Shown here piece by piece: positions 20,155-32,360 of a stretch of 64,000 nucleotides of DNA. Each line of letters opens with the position of its first letter. Position 1 is the first letter of the stretch. The stretch is from contig NW_025776221.1 of the NCBI RefSeq assembly GCF_021130785.1, positions 1-64,000 on the forward strand, in the 5' to 3' direction. Below the pieces are notes generated by a model. That model was given only the letters and a program-made list of their open reading frames with translations. It was not told where the DNA came from and did no database searches. This stretch comes from Homalodisca vitripennis (taxonomy: Eukaryota > Arthropoda > Insecta > Hemiptera > Cicadellidae). Position numbers and translations under genes: made by a program.

Positions 20155-20600
20155 TAATCTCAGGTATGTCTCCTTGAAAGAAGGGGTGGCCAGCTCTGTA
20201 CCAGGCTTTTCAGTAAAACAGCGCAGAGAGTGGCACGCACTTATGTTTAGGCTACCAAACTGCCTTTAAAACTTAAGAAGTCTAACCAACTCCAACAGTC
20301 ATCCCCCGCAGTAGCCCACATACATCCATCTAACTTTGAACTCCAATATTTTGCCATTTGCGGTTAGTAATCCATAGGGTTTCCAGATTTTAGTGACACA
20401 TTGGTTTTTACTGTACCCAGTGTAGGTGTAGACAGATTAACCCTCCTAGGGATAATTTTGAAGAACCTTACATGCCTGCACACTCTATATAAAGGCAAAA
20501 GCAAAATCATAATCGAGAGATATTCCTGATGCACCATTCCGGTGGATGTCCATTGTTCTTGGCTCTCCAACGACACATGCATTGTTCTTACCATGGTAAG
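20155..20600. repeat. Unclassified interspersed repeat S, copy 1
   Basis: Aligns with 21990-22420. Shared words include ggccagctctg, ccaac(t/g)ccaacagtcat, catttgcg(g/a)ttagt and ttggttttt/cggtttttgctg. The copies are strongly diverged. It may be a LINE 3' region, but no protein trace is visible. Confidence 0.6.
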
Positions 20601-21989
20601 TCAAATATCATTCAGGAAGAGACAGCTCCCCTTATACTTTATAATCCACTATTTAAAAAACGAAGAAGTCGATAGATACGAGGTATACAAGATACTCATA
20701 TAGCATTATCAGATAGTGTTGAGTTTTACAAAAAAATTAACAAGCTAAATAGAAAAAGTTTTATTCGGTGTAATTTCTCGTAATCTGCATTTTCTTTAAC
20801 GGTATTATGAAATATCTTGTTATGAGCAAGAAAAGGGGTGACCCAACTGTTTCCTCAGTAATTGATCTATTAGAACTCGTATCAGTGTATTCAATTTGGT
20901 TAAATATAAATTGTAAATACCAGAAAGAAATTCTTGAGCATGAGTATGTAAAAACACCAAATACGATTTTAAAATATTCGATGACTATTTAAAGGGAAAT
21001 AAATATTTAAAATTTACTATGGATATGTTTAGTAAATTATAAGGGGTTCCCTCTAAATTTAACATTTTATATCAGAGTTGTTGAATGCATGGAGGGACAC
21101 CAACCTTGAGTAACTGATGCGTGGAAAGAAGTGCTACAAGATTGAGGTGGAGCAGTTCTACCTTCTGACAGACACGCGATGTCATGTTCTACCTGTCACA
21201 TCATACAGCCGTGTGGTGTACAGCCGTGCAAGGTGCAGTTTTCAGAATCTCAGACCGATATATTTAAGCAAGTTTTATTTCAACACGACCTACATAACCA
21301 TTTTCTTCTAGTACTTTAGTTAAACTAAACACGTCAGGCATATTTCAGATGATAACCATGTTTTGAATTAAAGGAGTTCAATCATGACTAAATACATTAC
21401 GGAATACATTTGATTGGGATGTAAATTACGTAAAAGATTACGTGGAAATTGACCTATTAATTGGTTGATTCATATTTCTTTTATATACGTCAATGCACTG
21501 GGACGCATAAAATACATACTGCAATAGTAAAAATAATCAGAATAAATTGCCCAATTATACCACATAATTTAAATACTTGTAGTTAAATGACATTTACCAG
21601 TTACAATATATCTTTACCTAATTATTTTCTTTGTTGAGATAAAGTTTCTTTTAAAAATATTTTTCAAGTTTTTCTATACAATATTTTTAATTTATTAATA
21701 AATTTGTTAATGTGAAGAAATAAAGCGTATTATCTTTAAAGATTTATTTCGTTGTAAGTTTGATGTCTTCCAGGGCAACATTTCAAAAAGTTTGTTTCTT
21801 GTTTGAAATGTATATGAAGGGTTCAGAATGCATATAGTTTTCTTCTAAACAGTTTCTTATAATTCTGAGATATATATTTTAATATTATTTTACCTTCATA
21901 GAAATTAAAAGAATAATTTGCACTTAGTCCTGTAAGTTCCTTTGCGCTGTTTCTGGAGTGACAGGATATTCAGGATCTGTAAGGTTAGG
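20601..21989. other. No gene seen; AT-rich DNA
   Basis: ORFs of about 60 codons (20807-20992, 21117-21311) show no recognisable protein. Confidence 0.5.
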
Positions 21990-22420
21990 GAGTAGGGGCC
22001 GCCTCCTATCGAGATCCACAAGGAAGAATTAGGGCACTAAATCTCAAAGTCATGCCTGCCCGGAAGGAGGGGGAGGCCAGCTCTGAACTAGCCTCCCCGG
22101 TAAAAGTAGGCAGGGGGTGGCACAACTTTGTTGAGGCTAGCAAGAACCTCTGAGGTTAGGGAGCAAACCTCACCAACGCCAACAGTCATATCCCAAAGTA
22201 GACTAGACCCCCCCCAGAATCTGGACATTTGCGATTAGTGATGTGCCGCTCCTCGACATCCAAAAGGTTGCCCAGATTGAATTGACGCATCGGTTTTTGC
22301 TGTCCCAGTGGTGGGTACAACTGGAAGGTATAAACCAGCCAGAAGTGGTCCCTGCTGGGTCTAGTAATTTGCTTAGTCGGCTATGAAGATCAATCCAATC
22401 CATAAGAATATACTATTTCG
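21990..22420. repeat. Unclassified interspersed repeat S, copy 2
   Basis: More GC-rich than copy 1 and probably closer to the original. It contains ggaggggg, gcagggggtggcac and a ccccccc run at 22209. Confidence 0.6.
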
Positions 22421-22960
22421 TCCTAATCAGAATATCTCGTATGGTGAGCTAATGTTCCAAGCTGAAAAATGTACTATTCCTTTGACACAGAATATATTTC
22501 TAGTTTTAGTTAAAATCTTGGAATCTGGGCCTCTTACTACTCTAAATAGATTAAAAAATTAAAACAAGTTTTAGAAGCACCTAATGTAGAAGGTCAAATA
22601 TAGCTTCAATTAAGATAACTATTTGGACATGTTCGCTAAACTTCACATATTTAAGAAATACAACTGTAACCAAACATCTTTAAAAAGGAAGTAGCATAGC
22701 AACAATTGCAATTATTGATTGAGAGACTAATTTATTAATATAACAAAATAATTTAATTTCTTCAATCTGTGTGTTTTAATGACCAATGGCATACCAAGCT
22801 ACCTTCCTCTTTGTAGCTACAGCTGTTCACGTCGACAGCCAGTTCTGAAAGTGTCTAGGCACTTATTTTGGCACTGTTAAATTATCAAGATTTGAGAAGC
22901 ATTTGGGTTAAATTTCTACCTCTTGATTTAGTATAGCATTGTGTGAAAATTGTACATTTC
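22421..22960. other. No gene seen; AT-rich spacer
   Basis: Nothing recognised. Confidence 0.5.
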
Positions 22961-24385
22961 CATTATTAGTCTCAACTGTCCCTTTCTTCCATGAAGGCCT
23001 GTATGGGATGATACTTCTCGTCGTACCTCTTCGATTATTAGACTCAGATGTCCCTTTCTTCTATTAAAGCCCATACGGGATTATATATCTCGTCGTACTT
23101 CTACAATTATTAGACCCCATCACCCTATCTTCTATTAAGGCCTTTACGGGATGATGTATTTCGTCGTACCTCTTCGATCATTACAACCAACTGTCCCTTT
23201 CTTCTATTAAGGCCCATACGGGATTAAATATATCGTTATAATTCTACAATTATTAGACCAAACCACCCTATTTTCTATGAAGGCCCGTAAGGGATGATTT
23301 ATCTCGTCGTACCCTTATGATTATTAAACTCAGCCGTCCCTATCTTCTATAAAGGTCCGTACGGTATGATATATCTCGTCGTACTTCAACGATTATTAGA
23401 CTCAACTGTCCCTTTCTTCTATAAAAGTCCATACGGGATGATATATCTCGTCGTACCTCAACGATTATTAGACTCAACTGTCCCTTTCTTCTATTAAAGC
23501 TCATACAGGATGATTTATCTCGTCGTACCTCTATGATTATTAGACTTAACCGTCCCTATCTACTATGACGGCCAGTACGGGATGATATATCTCGTCATAC
23601 CTCTACGATTATTAGACTCAACTGTCCCTTTCTTCTATTAAAGCTCATACAGGATGATTTATCTCTTTGTACCACTACGATTATTAGACTCAAATGTCCC
23701 TTTATTCTATTAAAGCTCATACAGGATGATTTACCTCGTCGTACCTCTACGATTATTAGACTGAACTGTCCCTTTCTTCTATTAAAGCTCATACAGAATG
23801 ATATATATCGTCGTACCTCTACGATTATTAGACTCAACTGTCCCTTTCTTGTATTAAAGCTCATATTGGATGATATGTCTCGTCGTACCTCTACGATTAT
23901 TAGACTCAATTGTCCCTTTCTTCTATTAAAGCTCATACAGGATGATATATCTCGTCGTACCTCTACGGTTATTAGACTCAACCGTCCCTATCTACTATGA
24001 GGGCCAGTACGGGATGATATATCTCGTCGTACCTCTACGGTTATTAGACTCAACCGTCCCTATCTACTATGGAGGCCAGTACGTGATAGTATAAATAAAT
24101 AAATATTTATTTTCCAACATTTACATTCATGTTTACAAATAAATGAAAAACTTAGGAAGTCACTGACCAAAAACAAGTAGCTGGTCAGTGTAATAGATAC
24201 ACAATACACAAATAAACAGTTTATAGCTTGCTCTCACATAAAAAAACTAAAAGGTTAACAGACTGCTCTCCGCGACGTCTGCACAAGAGTACAGAAAACT
24301 ACAACCAAAATAAATACATATAGCCGACGTTTATACAATACGTCGTAGTATATCTCGTCGTACCTCTAGATTATAAGACTCAGGA
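22961..24385. repeat. 72-bp minisatellite, about 16 units
   Basis: The unit contains tgtccctttcttctattaa, then gatgatatatctcgtcgtac, then ctctacgattattagact. Units at the left are more diverged than those after about 23400. Two unit types (cccttt...ctattaaagctcatac and ccctat...ctatgagggccagtac) can be told apart near the right end. Because 72 is a multiple of three, the minus strand stays open for 128 codons (23595-23981) with a 24-residue repeat (IIVEVRRD, then SSCMSFNRRKGQL). This is a by-product of the period. The array is interrupted by 24094-24345. Confidence 0.95.
24094..24345 (-). mobile_element. Short LINE 3' end inserted in the minisatellite
   Basis: The insert is flanked by tagtata at 24087-24093 and 24346-24352. 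Its plus-strand start aataaataaatatttatttt would be the 3' tail of a minus-strand non-LTR element. No coding trace remains in the 252 bp. Confidence 0.7.
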
Positions 24386-24552
24386 TGTCTCCCAAATTCA
24401 GTGGCTTATTTAATATTACAGTTCACATCCTACCTTGCTTTTTACTGATCCCTGATTGTGACTATTATAAAGACCCAGTTCAGTGCATTCACTCTGCAAA
24501 ATTTTGTAAAAGTATGTTTGTCATATGTTTTAAAAGGATATAATTTCCTACG

Positions 24553-24599
<47 letters not shown>

Positions 24600-25489
24600 G
24601 TGATAATTTAAATAAATAAACCCACAAATAAATGTAAATTATTATGAAAAGTAATATATAGATCTTCTAATAATCCAAACTCTATGTAGTGTTAATTAGT
24701 GTTTTACAGCATGTATTGATTTAGTCACTGAATGCGTAATAAAGTGTGTGTTTTTTTCTACACTGCTATTCTGTGTTGGTGCAGGACATGAACGCTTCTA
24801 ACCTTTCCTTAATACCGCCATTTCGACTTAAATTAACATTTTCACAGTATAGTACTTGTTAATCATATTTCTACGTGATACCATAACGGCAAGTAGGAAT
24901 GCGTAGAAAGGATGTATATTAAGAGTATGCACCTAAAAAAGATAAAAATTACATAAAAAATAATGAAATTTGATTTATATGAAAATATGTATAATTATGT
25001 AAAATTATACAAAACCGGCTATTTTCCGCATTCACTTTGTACGTTTAGTGTAGCGTAGGATGAGATTTATGAAAGTTCATAATAATTACAGCTCGGTCAC
25101 TTTAACTGGAGATATTTAGCTAAAAAGAAGGCGGCAGCTTTTACAATTTTATGTAATACCCGGGGAATTTCAACGTCCAAATTAAGACGTTTTTAATTAA
25201 AGCATTCTAAGTAAGATTCTTAACGCCAAATAAGGACTGCAAGTTAAGTTGTCTTCATAACAGATTCCGCCAAGTTCTTAAGGGAATTCTCTTACAATAT
25301 TCAGGTTATCGAAATAATCGTTACATCGGCAAGAAATGTACAATGTCGTCAATAAACATTTTTTCAAATATTTACAAAGAATATGAGCAGCATAAATTGG
25401 ACCAATGGACCTGGTTTTATTGGATTGTTAACTATTTAAGCGGTACGGTAAGTTTATAATGAGGAACAAATGCTCCATATCACTACAAG
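24386..25489. other. No gene seen; AT-rich DNA with (TA)n at 24556-24597
   Basis: A clean (TA)n microsatellite of about 40 bases and otherwise unassigned AT-rich sequence. Confidence 0.6.
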
Positions 25490-27205
25490 GTACAAGTACG
25501 CTCCAACACGGGTCGTACCAGGCTGTACTGATGTTGAAGCTATAGCTCAATTCATTCTCGTGATGTCCTGTGGACAGATAGGCAGAATAGAAATCATACG
25601 AAATAAAAGTTGACACAATAATGACAGATCATGGAACTCTTTCTTGTAGTTATGAAGGAGCATGCACAATCTTAAATATACATATGAAACCTTTGTATCC
25701 ATATCTTGCCACATGTTACATTCACGTATTTGGTCATTGAATTGGGTTTTTATATAAATATTTAAACAATTAAAGTGTATACATTATGTCGATGATAAAG
25801 TTATGAAGGGCTTGATGGGGTAGTTAGGCTACACGTATTAATATGTCACATGTTTTAATCTCTAATGGGTGTATTGTGTTTTTTACAAATTTATTTATTC
25901 TGATATTTTTCATTGTTATCACGGTTACCTATAAGAACAATGTAAAAATATTCTCTAACGCTCAGCCATATCCCATAGAGTGCTTTCGAAATTATCGAAT
26001 TAAGTGTCCCTTATATAAAAATGAAGTTCCATGCACAATTAGTCAGTTCTATTTCGAGATATCGCTTGGACAGTTAGTCATAAATGAATTTTGTCATCCC
26101 TACGAGTGATAGGTTCGTTAAAGCTCATCCAATTATGTAGTGAGCTGTGAGGAAGTTAATATGATTTCAGGGGGTTAGATAGGAGACAGATAACTGTGGT
26201 TGTGCAAAGGACACTGACCTTCAATAGAACAGCAATAAATGTTGAATGCGTTTTAGCTGATTAAAAACATTCTTCCGTCTTTAATAATTTCTATTCTTCC
26301 TTTTTCTAGCCCCTTGCTATTCTAGTATTATATTAATATATAAAAGGATCTCTACAATCTTGGAACATCATTTAGAAAAAAGGTTCCCCAATATATTTAA
26401 AGCCAGATTTATCTATTGTTTTGTATTTTTTTATGTAAACATAATCCATAAAAGTGTACAAATAACATAAAATTACGTTTTGCTACATGTTAAATATTTA
26501 CTATTTTATATATAGTATTTATTTTGGCTATTTATCGACTTAATAATGTGTAATGGTAAAATGCATTTGGATTCTAAATGTAAGTTAATAACAAGTTATA
26601 TACCGTACCTAGTTATCATTATTAACAAGCTTTTAGATCCACATTAAAAAAAGTATTTATATAAAAAAAAATGAAAAAAAACAGTTAAACATCTAGAGCT
26701 AACAGAGTGTTACACAAATTTGTTTGGTTATGAAGAGTTTGAATTGAATAGATTTTAATGAATATTAAGTTATAACAAAAGATTTAACATTAATATTCTG
26801 CGGAATAAATGAGCCACTACAACAAAACTTCATATTGTAAATCTACAAACCAGTCTTCTCTAGTTTCTGCATTAAATTGTCATTAAGTATTGAATCAACG
26901 TTTTAAGAATATAATAGATTATTGTAGATAATTTTAATTCCCTTCAATTTAAAGTGTGGGGTTACTCAAATTCTCAAAATATAAATCGTCACATAATGAG
27001 TTTACATTATTTTTAAAATATAAGTCATACTTATTTATATTTCAAAAGACTGTTTTAAATTTACAGATGTTTACAATTTTTACGGTAGATGTTGGTCATA
27101 CTGAATTTGCCTTGTACACTTTCTCTAGGTTAACTTAAAAACAAAATGAAGCTTGAACGTTTTTGTTTTATTTTTTATAGGGTATTCTTTATAGGAGATG
27201 TTATA
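25490..27205. repeat. Family R, most complete copy
   Basis: The left third aligns with 1-403 and the right part with 18911-20135. The junction tgggtgta (25866-25873) is uninterrupted here, so this copy keeps the pre-insertion state. It contains two diverged versions of a motif (about 25530-25600 and 25985-26105). The motif is built from a run like agctcaattcattctc and gagatatcgcttggacag, which also occurs at 33540-33720. Confidence 0.75.
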
Positions 27206-27725
27206 ACTAAATATTAGTCAATGCATATAATTTTGATATGGTGTAAATTACTATAATGTAATTGCATAACAGGCAGTAATATAATTTCAAGCAAGTAATT
27301 CACCCTTTAGAGAATGTATGCTACGAATATAAATAGTTTTTGATAATAAAAATAACTGTAAAAGTATTTTGAAAGTATCAGAGGACTTTAATCATGTAAT
27401 TTGCGTTTTATTCATCCAAATATAATTGTTATATGACAATCAAAGAACAATAACAATTGACCTTAATTTATCCTCATAATTGAAAATATTCTTATTGAAA
27501 ATACAGACAGTTATGACCTGAACCTAAAATCTGTTATGTTGCAAAATAATGCTGATACCTAAATAACAGACGTTCCATTCTAAGTCGTAATTGAAGAATT
27601 ATATTTATGTTCATATCAATTTACAAGGTTGTGAAATGAAAAAGACTATACATATGATTTTTTTCTGTTATAACATATATATTTTCTATTTACAGGTATG
27701 ATCAATAAAAAAGATTAATTTAGGT
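27206..27725. other. No gene seen; AT-rich DNA
   Basis: Nothing recognised. Confidence 0.5.
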
Positions 27726-27732
27726 CACACAC

Positions 27733-27788
<56 letters not shown>

Positions 27789-27809
27789 GCACGCACACAA
27801 ACACACACA
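27726..27809. repeat. (CA)n microsatellite
   Basis: About 80 bases of ca with a few cg interruptions. Confidence 0.97.
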
Positions 27810-27893
27810 AAATGTTATTACCTCAACATTACAGAGCTATCTTTATATTAGTATAATGAATACTCAACTAAAACAGTTTTTAAAAATTATTTT

Positions 27894-27934
27894 ATATACA
27901 TGTGTTTCGGTATTCAAACATCATCAGTGTATAT
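27894..27934 (-). ncRNA. Hammerhead-ribozyme-like fold, incomplete
   Basis: On the minus strand the order is atataca, CTGATGA, 12 bases (tgtttgaatacc), GAAA, caca, tgtatat. The outer 7-bp stem is perfect, and CTGATGA and GAAA match the hammerhead core. Stem II has only about two possible pairs and stem III is essentially missing, so self-cleavage is doubtful. Such motifs are known at the ends of Penelope-like elements and retrozymes. No such protein is visible nearby. Confidence 0.3.
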
Positions 27935-28429
27935 TAATCTGTGTAAATAATAGACAACTAAATATAACCATATGGACCAATTAAAAAGATTTTAAATTTA
28001 TATGACGCAGTTGTTATTTTGATTTGTTTATTCTCTATTTTATATTTTTAATTTGTTCGAAGTAGGTAACACAAAGAGATTGTAGCACTGAGGAGACATT
28101 AAATCATATTCCAGTTCTCATGTTGTGTGCAACTGCTAGAAAGTTCTAATTGAGATCTCTGGTACACATCTGTTACAATATTCGGCTTATTAGACTGTAA
28201 TTACATCGAATATGAATAAGAATAATTTTTTCAAACAATAGAACTCAAAGGTTCTTGGTGCAAGTCAAAACATAAGTATCAAAAGTAATTATAAAAAAGC
28301 ATACAATTTAAAAGTAAAATACAATAAATTCTTGTAACATTTTAAAGTTCTTTCAACTCCAAAGAAATCGGTCTAATCAAGACATAGGTATCTCGAGAGC
28401 CTCCTGGAGACCGTAGAAAGCCTTCCCGA
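27935..28429. other. No gene seen; AT-rich DNA
   Basis: Nothing recognised. Confidence 0.45.
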
Positions 28430-29215
28430 TTAAGTGTCCTTAAATAATAATTTTTTAAACCGTTTCCATTAGTTTGAATTTTGATTAAATTTAGAAGTAA
28501 ATTGTACAGTTTAAGACCAAATTAAAAAATTTAGTTTTCGAAAAGGTCGAGTCTGAAATTAGGTAATTTCTGTGCCGTGTGTTATGATCACGATTTAAAT
28601 GTAGAAACAGATTTTTATTTTGATAAGCAAACATTGCCGAATGAAAAATGATAAGGGACGCCAAGGTAAGGATCCCAACTAGTTTGGAAACGCTCTCTAC
28701 AGCTCTCATCTGTTCTCATTACCTAGACACCCCAACGCTCTCTTTTGAAAAGTGAATAATCTATTAGTGTTGATGACACTAGAAAATCCCCAGAATATTA
28801 TATAATATTATTACACCTCAGATGTGACTCAAATAAGCCTAAGTAACCCAGTTTAAGAATATTTTCTGAGGGAAATGTAGAAAGGCACCTCCGGGCGAAT
28901 GTAGCTGAATTTAGCTGCTTCGATAATATGTTTATATGAGTATTCCATTTCATGTTAAAGTCAAGATGGACTCCTGAGAAACTTACAGAAAAAATGCTAC
29001 TTATTGGATTGCCACCAAATGTATAAATATTAGAAACATTTTGGGAGGTTTGGGAACAAAATTCCACACAGTTTGTTTTAGAAAAGTTTAATAACAAGTT
29101 ATTCGTGCAGAACAAATCAGAAATCAAATTATTGCTGTGTAATGTTCTAACAGGGTTCTAAAGTGACAATTATTTCATCCGCGAAAAGAGTGACTATAGG
29201 TTTTAAGGTTATGTT
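28430..29215 (-). pseudogene. LINE RT C-terminal half, relic
   Basis: Reading leftwards from 29215, PIVTLFADEIIVTL is the catalytic FADD box with its last D changed to E. The ORF at 29127-28798 then has NNLLLNFSKTNCVEFCS and DFNMKWNTHINILSKQL, the post-catalytic RT and thumb blocks. The ORF at 28709-28491 gives VGILTLASLIIFHSAMFAYQ and HNTRHRNYLI, the C-terminal region common to Jockey/CR1-like ORF2. The trace ends LKLYNLLLNLIKIQ near 28470. A frameshift separates the two ORFs and the 5' part is missing. It is a dead copy. Confidence 0.85.
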
Positions 29216-30440
29216 GAATGGTATTATATATATTATTTTAAATAAATTATATATATACACATATAAATAAAAAAATGAGAAAGTGAGTTTGCAACCAATA
29301 TAACTGAAATTTTATATGAACATTTATAGGGTCCCTGGTATGAATATATACCTATTCTTATTTAAAAAACCCTTCCGGGCCACTTCCTACTGTTCTCTAA
29401 AATTGAGTTTAATCTCATCTTGGTATCTAAGGTTGAAAAATATTAATTATAAGAGCCCGTTTTATGACAGCACAACCATATGAGACCACTGTTTTCAATT
29501 TGTTTTCATTTATAGCGTGTAACATGGAATAAGCTTGAGAGAAACAACACTACTTATTTCATCCTTTTCTGCAACAGCTGTTGAGCAAAAAGTAAGAAAA
29601 TGTCGAGATAATAATATTAAAATATTTAGTATAAATATACTTTTCACTGTTAATTTGACCAAATATATTAAGTATGAAATATAAAAGAAAAGTTACTATA
29701 TAACGTTTGCTATAGATGTAAAAACTTGTAATAATATTTATTTTAGTAGTCCCAAGTCCAAAGCGAAATTTCGTGCGAAGAGACGGTTCCCTGCTAGAAT
29801 TTATATTTTTATTTATTTTAATACTTTTATTTCCCTAAGGTCACTTAAAACACAATTACTTTAGTTTAAAGCATTAATAGTCTGTCAATTAATACATTTA
29901 AAATCCAAAGTTCTTCTTACTTCTTAGGTGATTCCTCATTATTCACTAATCTTGTGATTTAAACGAATTTTTACGAGAAAAAGGTAATATGTAATAATTT
30001 TCTAACAGTGCACAAATTTCTGATCAAGGAGTTTGTATTCACCTTCAAATCAAAGAAGCTTCAAATTAAACAATCACGGCCCTATGAACCCGATCCAGAC
30101 TCTCTTTACATTTTAAAAATTACAACTTCGAAAGAATCCCACAAATTGTTTATCCTTTCCCTAACGATACTCACCTAAGCAATAATTATACAAAAGCGAG
30201 ATTATATTGCAAACTTGTAAAATAATATCTTTCTTTAATGTTTACTCAAGCGACTTTGAATGCAAAACCTAGTAGTCAATGTACAATACAATATTCAGTA
30301 CATTGTTATGTCCTCTTTGTTATGTTATCACGTACTTTTAAGCATTTTGGCAGCAGTGGAAAGCCCTGTGAAAGCGCGCCACCACAATTCTAGTTTCTCG
30401 GTTAGCAATCTTATACTTGCGTAATCTATTTCACTTCTGG
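29216..30440. other. No gene seen; AT-rich DNA with a short repeat at 29300-29470
   Basis: 29300-29470 is a diverged relative of 34060-34250. Shared words include ctgaaa, (g/c)tcctgg(g/t)atga and cctattct, and the 3' parts are similar (aattaaaagagcc/aattataagagcc). The rest is unassigned. Confidence 0.45.
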
Positions 30441-32360
30441 CAGTTTTGGCACTTCAAAATATTTTTCTTTCTTGTAGTACGTTAAAAAGTGTGTAACATA
30501 TACATTTTGATCCACGGTCAAACAATAATCCTAGTTAATAAAGACTGATGCAACAAATCTTTAACTTTATAAAGCCAACCATTATATAAGTATTTATTAT
30601 TTTCTTCGAGTAATAATAATTTATAAAATGTTCCGCAGTGATTTTAATTTGGAAAAACTATTGCTATAATCTTAAACTATTATAAAATCAATAATTTATG
30701 TAGACAACGGGATCCCTGACAATTTCCACCGCTGTATTTACCATAGATTAAGAATTACGATTATTATGAATAGATCACTACGATCCATGGATGTATTAAA
30801 GCAGACATTCCCTGCAATATATAATATATATATAGTGATGTATTAGACAAATTTAAATTATGTCACAGAAAACGTTCAATGTCAATGGTAGTAAGAGAAG
30901 CACAAACTATAAAACTGCACAATACATGCACCCTGCAAAATACGTGCTATGCGCACGAGTATAGATGAGAGACGCAGTGGTTGGGGAATTAAAGGTACAT
31001 GCACAATACAAGTACTTCGAAGTTTTAATTTAAGATAAATTAAACAGTGATAGGTACCACTAACAAATCTGTGGCAAGAAAGGTTGATTCGATAGGAACG
31101 GTGAGCTTACCTCCATTTCACCTTCTACTTAGAATACGTCTGAAATCTGAGACTATCATATACTTGACTCTTGGAGTCTGGAATTCAAGTCGGGTTTCAG
31201 TATCCTTGAACGCAAGAGAATCTCCAAGGTACTGAATATGGGCCAACCAATTTTTGGCCATTGAAATAGCTACGTGTTCACTCCTGGCTTGTTTATATAA
31301 CTTCAATTTCAACTTGCAGTAGATATACCAACAACTGATGAGTTGTATCAGGGCAAAACCTTGGATGTCTAGGACCACTAACTGGAAATTTCGAAATATT
31401 GTTTTTAACTAGTTGTTCGATAATTCTTATTGCGAAACTTAACCGAGTGTCAAGGGCTCTTTTAATCTTAGAAGTTTTAGCAAGCCTGAACTTGATGAAA
31501 TGGTATTCCCTGTTAACTTTGACTAACAGAAGATAAAACAGAATTATCCTCCACTTCTCCTAAGGTGAATGGTCTGAGATACAATGCCCGCTCGAAAGGA
31601 AGCGGTCTCAAATTCAGTATTGTGTAACAGTGATACCTATTACTCCGAAAATAGTGCACGTATACTTTTAGGACGAAGTGGATTGAGAGGGTTTCCTCAG
31701 TTTATTGTCTTAAGTAAAACCTAACGTTTTCAAAAGTCTTCTTTTCAAGATAAAGATTATGCTTATTAGTATTTTTTTTTACTTATATGCTGTTAAAAAT
31801 GGTATCATAATTTATTTGTTGTTGTAAATATACTGGTATTTTTTCTTTAATTTCAATAAAAACAGTTGAATGTATAAAAGTCATACTAGATAGTGTTACA
31901 ACTTTCAAACCTTAACAAAAAGTTAGGTTTCGTTTAATTGTCTCTTATTAATATCAGTAAAGGTGTGAATATTGGTTATTTTAGAGTATATTTAAAATAG
32001 TTTAATATGATACACGAAGAGTAAACGTATCATTTGTCAGAAATCTATTCATGCTTGACAATAATAATCTTTGTGGATATCAATCTTCCCTAATTAACTA
32101 ATTAAGCCATTGACCTTTCCAGCAACTTTAGATTGGAGAACAGCGAATTACCTCATTAATCCTGCAAGGCAGGTGTACACAAACAGTAATGTAGCTAACA
32201 TTATTACTGTGCTGCTCTCTCTCGCCTTGTAGTTCATTTCCTCATACCTTCGCGAAATGTACCAATTCCTTCACGTGAATAATTCATGAATATTTTCACT
32301 TTTTCATACTAACTCTAATTTCCATAAAAACTACGTGTCTGTTTCTCATATATTACCGTG
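30441..32360. other. No assignable gene; a few weak ORFs near 31.0-31.7 kb
   Basis: Minus-strand ORF 31118-31378 (86 codons) and an overlapping plus-strand ORF are not recognised. The region 31000-31720 is less AT-rich than its surroundings and could be an old coding relic. I cannot name a family. 32130-32240 contains compact words (aggtgtacacaaacagtaat) of the kind found in conserved non-coding elements. Confidence 0.35.

Noticed and set aside
23595..23981. 128-codon minus-strand ORF as a repeat protein gene
   Set aside because: The frame is open only because the 72-bp minisatellite period is a multiple of three. No start context or flanking coding sequence.
22961..24080. CRISPR array
   Set aside because: The 72-bp units are contiguous and have no unique spacers. 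The setting is eukaryotic.
31118..31378. 86-codon minus-strand ORF beginning MVLDIQGFALIQ
   Set aside because: I tried to extend it in all frames and found no family-level pattern. Kept only as an unassigned region.
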